Shown piece after piece: positions 42,514 to 50,746 of a DNA stretch of 64,000 bases (position 1 is its first letter; every line of letters begins with the position of its first letter). Origin of the DNA: DATAWK01 sp036267255 (GTDB lineage: Bacteria > Acidobacteriota > Terriglobia > Terriglobales > Acidobacteriaceae); the NCBI GenBank assembly GCA_036267255.1, contig DATAWK010000036.1:87970-151969 (forward strand). Direction: 5' to 3'. Below the pieces are notes generated by a model that saw only the letters and a list, made by a program, of their open reading frames with translations, did no database searches and had not been told where the DNA came from. Made by a program: the position numbers and the translations under genes.

Positions 42514-43662
42514 ATGACGCAATCGATACAACCGGTGCTTCCACCCGATGTAGAAGCAGATTTTCTACTCAACAATGGAGCGCCGTTCTCCCTTGAGTCC
42601 GGTGCAACCTTGCCGCAGGTGTCGCTCCGCTACGCCACCTACGGCAAGCTGAATGCCGCACGGGATAATGCCATCCTCGTCTGCCACGGGCTCAGCGGTT
42701 CTGCGCGCGTGGCAGACTGGTGGCAGGAGATGTTCCTCAACGATCATCCCCTCGATCCACGCACGCATTACATCATCGGCATCAACGCGCTCGGCTCCTG
42801 CTACGGTTCCACTGGACCCACGTCGCTCAATCCGGAAACCGGCAAGCCCTATGGCTATGATTTCCCGGTCGTCAGCATTCGCGACATTGTGCGCGGCCAA
42901 GTACAGTTGATGGACCACCTCGGCATCTCCTGCCTGCGCGCGGCCATCGGCCCCTCCATCGGCGGCATGCAGGCTTTGCAGTGGGCTGTCGATTTTCCCG
43001 ATCGCGTCGCCAACTGTTTCGCTACCGGCGCAACACCGCTCTCTGCCATGGGTCTTGCCTTGAACCACCTGCAGCGCGAGAGCATTCGTCTCGATCCGGC
43101 ATGGCTTGGCGGCCATTACCCGCCAGACCGGCAACCGGCGCGCGGATTGGCGCTCGCACGCGGCATCGCCAGCTGCACATATAAATCCGCGGAGTTGTTC
43201 ACCGAGAGGTTTGGACATAAGCCCAACCGCACCGGCAATGAAGATCCCACGCGCTCCCATGAAGCTCGTTACGATGTCGCCGGATATCTCGACTATCAGG
43301 GGAAAATCTTCATTGATCGTTTTGATGCCAACAGCTATCTGGTCATCACGCGCGCCATGGACACCTTCGATCTCGCACGCGGCTACCTGAATGAGCGCAC
43401 CGCGCTGGCCCGCATCACGGCTCGCGTGCTCCTGGTCGGCATTTCTTCCGACTGGCTTTTTCCCGCCGCCGATATTCAGGCGCTTGCCGACCGCTGCCAG
43501 CGTGCCGGTGCCACCTGCAACTATGTCGAACTGCACTCGCACCACGGTCACGACGCCTTCCTGGCAGAGGCCGCAAGCTGGCGTCCGTTTGTTGAGTACG
43601 TCACGCGCAGTCCACGCAAAGCATCCGAAGATTCCGCCTATGATGCCGCGCTGACGCTGTAG
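42514..43662 (+). CDS. metX: Homoserine O-acetyltransferase
   Basis: 382 residues, alpha/beta-hydrolase fold. Nucleophile S148 lies in AAIGPSIGGMQALQW; the acid and base are seen in SDWLFPAADIQAL and SHHGHDAFL. Typical MetX landmarks include YGKLNAARDNAILVCHGLSGSA, NALGSCYGSTGPTS and TYKSAELFTERFG. It acetylates homoserine with acetyl-CoA, giving the substrate for MetY encoded 8 bp upstream, so the pair forms a direct-sulfhydrylation methionine route. Some MetX-like enzymes use succinyl-CoA; that cannot be excluded by eye. A weak GTCGCG/CGCGAC hairpin follows. Confidence 0.95.
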   Translation: MTQSIQPVLPPDVEADFLLNNGAPFSLESGATLPQVSLRYATYGKLNAARDNAILVCHGLSGSARVADWWQEMFLNDHPLDPRTHYIIGINALGSCYGSTGPTSLNPETGKPYGYDFPVVSIRDIVRGQVQLMDHLGISCLRAAIGPSIGGMQALQWAVDFPDRVANCFATGATPLSAMGLALNHLQRESIRLDPAWLGGHYPPDRQPARGLALARGIASCTYKSAELFTERFGHKPNRTGNEDPTRSHEARYDVAGYLDYQGKIFIDRFDANSYLVITRAMDTFDLARGYLNERTALARITARVLLVGISSDWLFPAADIQALADRCQRAGATCNYVELHSHHGHDAFLAEAASWRPFVEYVTRSPRKASEDSAYDAALTL

Positions 43663-43718
43663 GTCGCGAGGTTGCTTGCGCGACGTTTCAGCTAAACTTC
43701 TCGTAAAAGGAGAAGCGT

Positions 43719-44363
43719 ATGAAAATCGGTGTTCTTGGGTCTGGTGAAGTAGCAAAAACATTGGCCGGCGGATTCCTGAAACATGGTCACGCCGTAAAGA
43801 TAGGCACAAGGACCTCAGGCAAACTGGCGGAGTGGACGAAGCAAAATCCCGGCAGTTCTGTGGGCAGCTTTGCAGACGCGGCTGCCTTCGCGGAACTGAT
43901 CGTTCTGGTCGTCAAAGGCAATGCGGCAGCGGATGCGCTTCGTTTAGCTGGAGCCGAGAACCTGACGGGAAAGCCCGTCATCGACGCGACCAACCCGATC
44001 GAAGACGCGCCGCCAGCCAACGGCGTGCTGAGGTTTTTTACCAATTCCAATGACTCTCTCATGGAGCAGTTGCAGCGCGAGTTTCCCGGCGCGCACTTCG
44101 TCAAGGCCTTCAACTCGGTCGGAGCCGCTTTGATGGTGAATCCGAAATTCAAAGACGGCAAGCCAACCATGTTTATTTGCGGCAACAATGAAATTGCAAA
44201 GAAGTCCGTGAGCAAAATTCTCGATGCGTTTGGCTGGGAAACGGCGGACATGGGCGGCGTCGAAGCGGCACGCGCCATTGAACCCCTATGCTTGCTTTGG
44301 TGTATCCCGGGCTTTCTGCACAATCAGTGGACGCACGCGTTCAAGCTATTGATCCAGAAATAA
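43719..44363 (+). CDS. NAD(P)-binding F420-dependent oxidoreductase-like protein
   Basis: 214 residues with AAGGAG six bases before the ATG. The Rossmann motif MKIGVLGSGEVAKTLAGGFLKHGHAV is followed by GTRTSGK, as in the NADPH:F420 oxidoreductase-like (F420_oxidored) family that prefers NADP. VIDATNPIEDAPP and the helix HFVKAFNSVGAALM are also typical. No F420 biosynthesis gene is in the window, and many members do not use F420, so the substrate is unknown. It stands 56 bp after metX on the same strand and may be transcribed by readthrough. Confidence 0.82.
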   Translation: MKIGVLGSGEVAKTLAGGFLKHGHAVKIGTRTSGKLAEWTKQNPGSSVGSFADAAAFAELIVLVVKGNAAADALRLAGAENLTGKPVIDATNPIEDAPPANGVLRFFTNSNDSLMEQLQREFPGAHFVKAFNSVGAALMVNPKFKDGKPTMFICGNNEIAKKSVSKILDAFGWETADMGGVEAARAIEPLCLLWCIPGFLHNQWTHAFKLLIQK

Positions 44364-44425
44364 ACGCCAGCTTCACGCGCGAGCAACTTGTGAAAGTAAG
44401 CATCGTATTTGTATCATGATCCGAC

Positions 44426-45778
44426 GTGTCCAGACACAAGCGTTGGCAGATCCCGCTCATGGTCGTTTTGATTTTGGCGCTCGGCGTGTATATCAACCGC
44501 GCGCGGATGGAACGTGTCGTGATCGCAACTTCCATCTATCGCGCACACATCTTTACTCCGCCGCAGCCGATCCCTGAAGAATCCCGATGGCATCGGTTTC
44601 GGGATGCCACCCAGTTCTATTGGGACTTCTCGGAAATTCCTGTCGCACGAGAAAGACGGCTGAAATTGTTGAATCCTACTTTGCAGCCGCTCGTGAAAGA
44701 GATCAATCGCCGCCAGGCTGCGGGCGAAGACATGAATTACTCGGTCCACATTTATCGTGAGATTCGCTGGTGGCTCAACTTCACGCCAGACATTGCAACC
44801 ACCCGGGCAAGGATCGCCGATCTACGACAGAGTCTTTCGCAACCGATGGAACAGTGGCCACCTGCCGGGCAGCAAGCTTCCGACGGAAGTTGGGGGCGCG
44901 GACTTGCCGTTTGGTATCTCCGACTCTATTACTCTGTCGATGACGTCCTGCAGTGCAAGGCACCTCCGAAATATCCTCTGTCTTTTCTGGATCGGGTAAA
45001 CTCTCCGGAAAAACTCGATGCGCAGCTCGATTCGGACTTGCACAATGACTTCACGAAAACAGGCGTGTTCAATCGCGAGGAGCTCGACGAAACATTTTCA
45101 GCGATGGCTCGGTTACTATTTGGAACCACACAAACCGGCTGTTATAAATTTCATCCTGAGTTGAGGAACGCCCTGAAGGAATTTGTGGCGCGCTGGCAGA
45201 ACCCGGCAACAGGGTGCTGGGGCCAGTGGGTGGTGGATCGACAAGGTAGGGTCTGGAAGATGGACGATATGGGGATGACGTTCCATGTCATTTCCGACCT
45301 TCACGGTCAGGTACAGCACAAGGACAAGATTGCTCGGCGTCTTCTACAGCTCGACAACGTCAATTTTCCCGCTGGCATCCGGTTCAACGGCCACTACGAG
45401 AACCATCTGAACTGGGACGCAGTAAAAATCTTTCGATCCGCGTGGCCGACGCTCGACGAACCCACCCGGCAGCAGGTTCGGGCCGAGATTTTCCGCATGC
45501 TTGATTGGTGCTTGAAGAACTCATATCAGTCGGACGGTTCATTTAAGGTAAGCGATCTGGATGACACCGAGGGTGATGCCTACAGATACGGTGTGGACTT
45601 CCTCCAGGAGACCGGCTATTTTCAACGCGAAAACCGGTTTTGGACTGACCAGGATTTTCCCGATGCGAATGCTGTCCGCGACCGCATCGAAACCAAACTG
45701 AAGTCGACCGGACTGAATGATCCAGGGCTGAAGGAAGCGTATGAAACGTTGCGCGCAACGGAGATTCGCGTGCACTGA
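44426..45778 (+). CDS. Unrecognised membrane-anchored helical protein with QW-like motifs
   Basis: 450 residues from a GTG at 44426 (an in-frame ATG at 44459 is possible). One N-terminal membrane helix (IPLMVVLILALGVYI) places the rest outside the cytoplasm. Most of it is helical and aromatic-rich; ASDGSWGRGLAVWYLRL, NPATGCWGQWVVDRQGR and QSDGSFKVSD recall the D-G-S-W/G-x-W-x-Q repeats of alpha/alpha-toroid enzymes such as terpene cyclases and prenyltransferases. The catalytic DXDD motif is not seen. Function unknown. Its end faces the ribosomal-operon terminator. Confidence 0.65.
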   Translation: MSRHKRWQIPLMVVLILALGVYINRARMERVVIATSIYRAHIFTPPQPIPEESRWHRFRDATQFYWDFSEIPVARERRLKLLNPTLQPLVKEINRRQAAGEDMNYSVHIYREIRWWLNFTPDIATTRARIADLRQSLSQPMEQWPPAGQQASDGSWGRGLAVWYLRLYYSVDDVLQCKAPPKYPLSFLDRVNSPEKLDAQLDSDLHNDFTKTGVFNREELDETFSAMARLLFGTTQTGCYKFHPELRNALKEFVARWQNPATGCWGQWVVDRQGRVWKMDDMGMTFHVISDLHGQVQHKDKIARRLLQLDNVNFPAGIRFNGHYENHLNWDAVKIFRSAWPTLDEPTRQQVRAEIFRMLDWCLKNSYQSDGSFKVSDLDDTEGDAYRYGVDFLQETGYFQRENRFWTDQDFPDANAVRDRIETKLKSTGLNDPGLKEAYETLRATEIRVH

Positions 45779-45829
45779 TCGTCTGCGTGATAAAAACCGA
45801 ACGTTCGCCAATACATGATGACTTCTAAA

Positions 45830-45860
45830 AGAAAGGCACGGACAATGTCCGTGCCTTTCT
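45830..45860 (-). terminator. Terminator of the S10-spc-alpha cluster
   Basis: AGAAAGGCACGGAC (45830-45843) and GTCCGTGCCTTTCT (45847-45860) form a perfect 14-bp stem with a 3-nt loop. On the minus strand TTTTAGAAG follows, so it ends the transcript after rplQ; on plus it may also stop the preceding orphan gene. Confidence 0.9.
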
Positions 45861-45896
45861 CTGTATCCGGCATGAATCCAGCCAACAGCCCGGCAA

Positions 45897-46373
45897 CTAC
45901 GACTTGCTGTCGCCGCTTTCCTGGCCTTCGGTGTGTTCGGTCATGGCTTCATTCATTTCCTTGCGGCGCTTCTCGCGAGCTTCGGCACGCTTCTGGCGCT
46001 TTTCATCCAGCAGCTTCTCCGTGCCCAGCAATTCGATGAAGGCCTTCTCCGCGCCGTCGCCCTTCTGGAACCCGGTGCGAACAATGCGCAGATATCCGCC
46101 GTTGCGTTCGCCGTAGCGCGGAGCCACGGTATCGAACAGCCGCGTCACCGCTTCGCTGGTCTGCAAATAAGCCAGCGCCTGTCTGCGGGCATGCAGATCT
46201 CCGCGTTTGCCCAGGGTAATCATTTTTTCTACCGTCGGGCGTGCCGCTTTGGCCTTGGTAATGGTCGTCTCGACACGGTCCTCGAGAAGAATGGAGGTCA
46301 CCAGGTTGCGCAACATGGAGCGGCGATGGCTGGTGTTCCGTCCGAGTTTGTATCCTGCATTGCGATGACGCAT
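45897..46373 (-). CDS. rplQ: 50S ribosomal protein L17
   Basis: 158 residues. The conserved core MRHRNAGYKLGRNTSHRRSMLRNLVTSILLEDRVETTITKAKAARPTVEKMITLGKRGDLHARRQALAYL spans residues 1-70 in order, then GGYLRIVRTGFQKGDGAEKAFIEL. A charged Lys/Glu tail of about 35 residues extends beyond the usual 120-residue length. Last gene of the cluster, 101 bp after rpoA. Confidence 0.97.
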   Translation of the reverse strand: MRHRNAGYKLGRNTSHRRSMLRNLVTSILLEDRVETTITKAKAARPTVEKMITLGKRGDLHARRQALAYLQTSEAVTRLFDTVAPRYGERNGGYLRIVRTGFQKGDGAEKAFIELLGTEKLLDEKRQKRAEAREKRRKEMNEAMTEHTEGQESGDSKS

Positions 46374-46474
46374 GACAAATCTCTCTTATCTTAATTCTGC
46401 AATCTGAATCTCTTCGTTCGTCCAGTCCGGGCCGCTCTGTAAATCATGCCGAGCAACCCGGCTGGTCTGGTCCT

Positions 46475-47572
46475 TTAGAAGTTCTCCGGCTCATCCTGCT
46501 GCGTAGCCAGGTCTGCTTCAAAGTCTTCCTCGTCCTCATCGTCATCAAAACGGTTTGCACCGCTCAGAATGGCTGCCGGAAGAATGCTGGTCGGTCCCGG
46601 AACAGGGTTGCCGTTCTCGTCGATACGCATGCCGAGCGATAATCCCATCTGCGCCAGAATTTCCTTGATCTCATTCAGTGACTTGCGGCCAAAATTCTTG
46701 GTCTTCAGCATCTCGGCTTCGGTCTTCTGTACGAGTTCTCCGATCGTCTGAATGTTGGCGTTCTTCAGGCAGTTGTAGCTGCGAACCGAAAGCTCCAGCT
46801 CCTCCACCGAACGATTCAGATTTTCGTTGTGAATCAGTCCGCCGCCCGCTTCCGATGCCGCTTCCGACTCCACTTCCTCTTCAAAGTTGATGAAGATGCT
46901 CAGGTGGTCCTTCATCAGCTTCGCCGCCAGCCCAACTGCATCCGCTGGCAGAACGCTGCCGCTGGTCCACACTTCAAGCGTCAGCTTGTCGTAGTCCGTA
47001 ATCTGTCCCAGACGAGCTGGATCGACCGTGTAGTTCACCTTGCGTACAGGCGAGTGCACGGAGTCCACCGGAATAAATCCAATTCCCAGGTCGGCGTCGA
47101 AGTTCTTGTCGGCGGAAACATAGCCGCGCCCACGCTTCAGACGCATTTCCATGTCCAGCTTGCCGCCTTCGCTCACCGTGGCGATGTACACATTCTTGTC
47201 GAGTATCTCGACGTCGCCGTCGGCTTCAATCATGCCGGATGTAACAATTCCTGGCTGGTCGGCGCGCAGATAGATCGCCTTGGGTCCCTCGCCATTCAGC
47301 TTGAAGGGAACCTGCTTCAGGTTCAGGATCAGGTCCGTTGCGTCTTCCACAACGCCGGGCAGTGATTGAAACTCGTGCAGTACGCCTTCAATGCGGACTG
47401 CGGTGACAGCCGCGCCTTCAATCGAAGAGAGCAACACGCGCCGCAGGGCATTGCCCACGGTGGTGCCAAAGCCGCGTTCAAACGGCTGTGCGCTGAACTT
47501 GCCGTACTTGTCTGTCAGCGTCTCTACATCCACGGATAAGCGCTTCGGTTTTTGAAATCCTCGCCATAACAT
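46475..47572 (-). CDS. rpoA: RNA polymerase subunit alpha
   Basis: 365 residues from ATG at 47572 (MLWRGFQKPKRLSVDVET). The alpha N-terminal domain (1-235) has FGTTVGNALRRVLLSSIEGAAVTAV for assembly; the C-terminal domain (about 260-330) has VEELELSVRSYNCLKNANIQTIGELVQKTEAEML and NFGRKSLNEIKEIL, which contact UP elements and activators. A Pro/Asp/Glu-rich tail (DDDEDEEDFEADLATQ) is longer than in E. coli. It lies about 200 bp after rpsD, a gap that holds three hairpins. Confidence 0.98.
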   Translation of the reverse strand: MLWRGFQKPKRLSVDVETLTDKYGKFSAQPFERGFGTTVGNALRRVLLSSIEGAAVTAVRIEGVLHEFQSLPGVVEDATDLILNLKQVPFKLNGEGPKAIYLRADQPGIVTSGMIEADGDVEILDKNVYIATVSEGGKLDMEMRLKRGRGYVSADKNFDADLGIGFIPVDSVHSPVRKVNYTVDPARLGQITDYDKLTLEVWTSGSVLPADAVGLAAKLMKDHLSIFINFEEEVESEAASEAGGGLIHNENLNRSVEELELSVRSYNCLKNANIQTIGELVQKTEAEMLKTKNFGRKSLNEIKEILAQMGLSLGMRIDENGNPVPGPTSILPAAILSGANRFDDDEDEEDFEADLATQQDEPENF

Positions 47573-47651
47573 GTTTCGCCTGCTTTCCTGCACGGCAAAC
47601 GTCGCGAAGCATTCTGCAACGGCCGTGCCTGTTCTCCTTAGGGTGATTGGG

Positions 47652-47744
47652 ATGCCGCATCCTGCGGCATGTGTTCTCCGGATGTTGTCCTAAGGGCAGC
47701 ATCCGGATTGTGTCTGCTTTGCCGGCATTGCCATACCGGCAAAG
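47652..47744 (-). other. Three consecutive hairpins in the rpsD-rpoA intercistronic region
   Basis: 47652-47670 ATGCCGCA/TGCGGCAT (8 bp, 3-nt loop); 47677-47707 TCCGGATG/CATCCGGA extended inward to about 14 bp around a TAA loop; 47717-47744 CTTTGCCGG/CCGGCAAAG (9 bp). None has a T-run, so attenuation, RNA processing or S4 autoregulation are possible rather than plain termination. Confidence 0.7.
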
Positions 47745-47769
47745 TATTCTTACTGGCTGTAAAGCTTCC

Positions 47770-48411
47770 TTATTTGCTGTACAACTCGACGATCAGTTGT
47801 TCGTTGATCGGCAGTTGGATGTCTTCGCGCTTGGGCAATGCCAGGATCTTTCCGCTCAGGCCGGCACGGTCGATGCTGATCCATGTCGGTGCCTGCCCCT
47901 GACCGCTGTATTCCCCTGCCGTCTCAAAGATCGGCAGCTTCTTGCTGGCTTCGCGAATGCGAATCTCGTCGCCCACGCTCACCTGGAAAGAAGGAATGTT
48001 CACCTTGCGGCCATTCACTTCCACATGTCCGTGACGCACCACCTGGCGCGCCTGACGCCGGGAGATGGCAAACCCAAGCCGAAAGGCAACGTTGTCCAGA
48101 CGACGCTCCAGTTGCTGCAACAGCAGCTCGCCGGTCACGCCGGGAGCGCGGTTGGCCTTCTCGTAGTAGGCGCGGAACTGGCCTTCCAGCGTGAAGTACA
48201 TGCGCTTGGCCTTCTGCTTTTCGCGCAGCTGCAAGCCATAGCCCACGATCTTGGCCTTCACCTTGCGGTCGCGGCCATGCTGGCCCGGAGCAAAGTTGCG
48301 CTTCTCAATCGCGCACTTGTCGGAAAAACACTTGGGGCCCTTCAGAAATAACTTAACGCCTTCGCGACGGCAAAGACGGCACACTGGTCCTGTATAACGT
48401 GCCACGTACAA
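47770..48411 (-). CDS. rpsD: 30S ribosomal protein S4 (zinc form)
   Basis: 213 residues, AAGGAG site before the ATG. It starts MYVARYTGPVCRLCRREGVKLFLKG and has four cysteines (CRLC; CFSDKC) forming the N-terminal zinc site of C+ type S4. The S4 RNA-binding domain (RRLDNVAFRLGFAISRRQARQVVRHGHVEVNG) is intact. S4 nucleates 30S assembly and in many bacteria represses the alpha operon by binding its mRNA. Confidence 0.98.
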   Translation of the reverse strand: MYVARYTGPVCRLCRREGVKLFLKGPKCFSDKCAIEKRNFAPGQHGRDRKVKAKIVGYGLQLREKQKAKRMYFTLEGQFRAYYEKANRAPGVTGELLLQQLERRLDNVAFRLGFAISRRQARQVVRHGHVEVNGRKVNIPSFQVSVGDEIRIREASKKLPIFETAGEYSGQGQAPTWISIDRAGLSGKILALPKREDIQLPINEQLIVELYSK

Positions 48412-48569
48412 TTCTCCTTGATGCAGAGGTCGACCGGTTTACGGGTGGCTACCCTTCGTCCCGGTCCACAAATCTGTTTTTCCTGCTATTTTCGGTTACG
48501 CACAATCACCGGCCCAGCCGGAAAATTGCGCAATCTTTATGATACACGATAACTTACGCGTACCGCCAG

Positions 48570-48989
48570 CTATACGCGACGGCGCTTGGGCGGACGGCAG
48601 CCGTTGTGCGGCACCGGCGTCACGTCCCGAATCGAGCGAACTTCAATGCCCGCCGTGGCCAGCGCACGAATCGCCGACTCACGCCCGGAACCCGGACCGC
48701 TCACGCGCACATCGACCGTGCGCATGCCGTGGTCGCGTGCCTGGTTGGCCGCGTTGACAGCCGCCTGCTGCGCGGCAAACGGGGTACCCTTACGCGATCC
48801 GCGGAAGCCCAGCGAGCCGGAACTCTTCCACGAAACCGTGTTGCCCTGCCCATCCGTGATGGTCACGATGGTGTTGTTGAAAGTGGCCTGAATGTACACC
48901 AGTCCGTACGGAACCACCTTGCGTTCGCGCTTCTTGAACTTCTTGTTCTTGGCGGCCTTCCCGGCAGCGCCTGCTTGTGCTTTTGCCAT
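48570..48989 (-). CDS. rpsK: 30S ribosomal protein S11
   Basis: 139 residues. A Lys/Ala-rich N-terminal extension (AKAQAGAAGKAAKNKKFKKRERKVV) precedes the core GLVYIQATFNNTIVTITDGQGNTVSWKSSGSLGFRGSRKGTPFAAQ and the end DVTPVPHNGCRPPKRRRV. The start overlaps the rpsM stop by one base (TAATG), indicating coupled translation. About 158 bp separate it from rpsD. Confidence 0.98.
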   Translation of the reverse strand: MAKAQAGAAGKAAKNKKFKKRERKVVPYGLVYIQATFNNTIVTITDGQGNTVSWKSSGSLGFRGSRKGTPFAAQQAAVNAANQARDHGMRTVDVRVSGPGSGRESAIRALATAGIEVRSIRDVTPVPHNGCRPPKRRRV

Positions 48990-49375
48990 TAGGTCTTCGC
49001 CGTCGCTTTCCGTTTGTTGGTTACCGTGCCCTTACGCGGTCCCTTGCGGGTGCGCGCATTGGTGTGCGAACGCTGTCCACGCGTCGGCAAATTGCGACGA
49101 TGGCGCAGGCCACGGTATGACTGAATTTCAATCAGTCGCTTGATGTTCATCGAGACGTCTTTGCGCAGGTCGCCTTCCACCTGGCCTTCGTCTTCAATCA
49201 CCTGACGGATGCGGTTGACCTCGTCCTCGCCCAGGTCCTGAATCTTCTTGTTCGGCTCCACATTGGCAGCCGTCAGGATTCTCTGTGCGCGGGAGTTACC
49301 GATGCCGAAAATGTATGTGAGCGCGATTCGTGCCTGCTTGTTCCGCGGCAAATCGACGCCAGCAATACGTGCCAT
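48989..49375 (-). CDS. rpsM: 30S ribosomal protein S13
   Basis: 128 residues: MARIAGVDLPRNKQARIALTYIFGIG, the helix-two-turns-helix region and SYRGLRHRRNLPTRGQRSHTNARTRKGPRKG at the C-terminus, which contacts the P-site tRNA and the bridge to 23S. It overlaps rpsK by one base. Confidence 0.98.
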   Translation of the reverse strand: MARIAGVDLPRNKQARIALTYIFGIGNSRAQRILTAANVEPNKKIQDLGEDEVNRIRQVIEDEGQVEGDLRKDVSMNIKRLIEIQSYRGLRHRRNLPTRGQRSHTNARTRKGPRKGTVTNKRKATAKT

Positions 49376-49545
49376 GGTTCCCCTTCTTTTTTGCTTGCTC
49401 CCGGCAGCATGGCTACCCGAAGCGGTGAAGCCGCGAAGTGTACCTCTTGAAATTCGCGGCGGTTAACGGATGTCCTTCAGGTTCATCGCAAGCCTTTCTA
49501 CGGCTAACTAGCCCGACGGTATCCGGCACGCACAACCTCCGGGCG

Positions 49546-49659
49546 TTAGCCCTGGCGCTGCTTGTGCTTGGTGTTTTCGCAGATCACGCGCACCACCCCG
49601 CGGCGATGCACGATCTTGCACTTGTCACAAATCTTCTTTACCGAAGCTCGAACTTTCAT
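49546..49659 (-). CDS. rpmJ: 50S ribosomal protein L36 (zinc form)
   Basis: A 37-residue gene read directly from the sequence: MKVRASVKKICDKCKIVHRR, then GVVRVICENTKHKQRQG and TAA. C-x2-C, a later Cys and His give the L36 zinc ribbon. It lies between infA (ends 49699) and rpsM (starts 49375), the standard position. Confidence 0.97.
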   Translation of the reverse strand: MKVRASVKKICDKCKIVHRRGVVRVICENTKHKQRQG

Positions 49660-49698
49660 GATTGCTCTACCTTCTTCCAGCTACCCAGCACGCCGGGG

Positions 49699-49917
49699 CT
49701 ATTTATAGCGATACACGATGCGGCCGCGATTCAGGTCGTAGGGACTCAGCTCCACCGCGACCTTGTCTCCCGGCAGAATACGGATAAAGTTCTTCCGCAT
49801 GCGGCCCGAGACGTGCGCCAGCACCTGATGCTTGTTTTCCAGTTCTACCCGGAACGTTGCGTTCGGCAAGGTCTCTACGACCGTTGCCATCACTTCAATT
49901 GCGTCTTCCTTCGACAA
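49699..49917 (-). CDS. infA: Translation initiation factor IF-1, TTG start
   Basis: 72 residues, the exact family length, if started at the TTG at 49917 (SKEDAIEVMATVVETLPNA follows). The OB-fold core FRVELENKHQVLAHVSGRMRKNFIRILPGDKVAVELSPYDLNRGRIVYRYK is complete. The open frame extends 15 codons upstream to a GTG at 49962, but those residues (ETRSAESRPGARHR) are not IF-1-like. GGGAG lies 11 bases before the TTG, a long spacing. IF-1 blocks the A site during initiation. Confidence 0.92.
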   Translation of the reverse strand: MSKEDAIEVMATVVETLPNATFRVELENKHQVLAHVSGRMRKNFIRILPGDKVAVELSPYDLNRGRIVYRYK

Positions 49918-49990
49918 TCGGTGTCTTGCTCCCGGCCTGCTTTCGGCAGACCTTGTTTCCACTCTTGCGTTTCCCCTTGCGGGGATTTCG

Positions 49991-50740
49991 TCACGCGGTC
50001 AGTACCTGCGCACCATCCGCCGTCACAGCCACCGTATGCTCAAAGTGCGCGCTCACGCTGCCATCGACGGTCACTGCCGTCCATCCATCTTCCAGCACAC
50101 GCACTTCCGGCTTGCCCACATTCACCATCGGCTCAATGGCAAGCACCATTCCCTCACGCAGCTTGATGCCGATTCCCCGCCGGCCATAATTGGGCACTTG
50201 CGGATCTTCATGCATGTTGGTGCCGATCCCGTGGCCCACAAACTCCCGAACCACGCTGAAACCTGCCGCTTCCACCATGTCCTGCACCGCCGCGCCAACA
50301 TCGCCCATGTGCACCCCGGGGCGAACCGTCTCAATGGCGCTGGCAAGCGACGACTCCGTCACCTGCAGCAACTTTTCCACTTCCGGGGCCACCTTCCCCA
50401 CCGGCACCGTGATCGCCGAATCCGAGTAATACCCATCGATCACCACGCCGCAGTCGATTGAAACCACATCGCCTTCGCGCAATGTATGCTTCTTCGAAGG
50501 AATGCCATGCACCACTTCACTGTTGATCGAAGTACACAGCGTGCGCGGATACCCGCGGTAGCCCTTGAATGCTGAGATGCCGCCTGTTTCCGCGATCTTG
50601 GCCTCAGCCACCCGCTCCAGGTCCATCGTGGTGCTGCCTGCAACCACCACGGAACGCACCGCATCCAGCACGGCCCGCAACGCGATCCCACTGCGCCGCA
50701 TCTTTTCGATCTCTTGCTGCGTACGAATTACAATCGCCAT
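49991..50740 (-). CDS. map: Methionine aminopeptidase type I
   Basis: 249 residues. Metal ligands visible: Asp in VSIDCGVVIDG and DSAITV, His in FVGHGIGTNMHEDP, Glu in MVLAIEPMV and in SAHFEHTVAV. No N-terminal zinc-finger extension. It removes the initiator Met from nascent chains. It lies 6 bp after adk, the usual spc-operon order adk-map-infA. Confidence 0.97.
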   Translation of the reverse strand: MAIVIRTQQEIEKMRRSGIALRAVLDAVRSVVVAGSTTMDLERVAEAKIAETGGISAFKGYRGYPRTLCTSINSEVVHGIPSKKHTLREGDVVSIDCGVVIDGYYSDSAITVPVGKVAPEVEKLLQVTESSLASAIETVRPGVHMGDVGAAVQDMVEAAGFSVVREFVGHGIGTNMHEDPQVPNYGRRGIGIKLREGMVLAIEPMVNVGKPEVRVLEDGWTAVTVDGSVSAHFEHTVAVTADGAQVLTA

Positions 50741-50746
50741 CGCGCA

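Noticed and set aside
43663..43684. GTCGCG/CGCGAC hairpin after metX as a terminator
   Set aside because: Short stem and only GTTTC after it; noted in the metX entry but not called.
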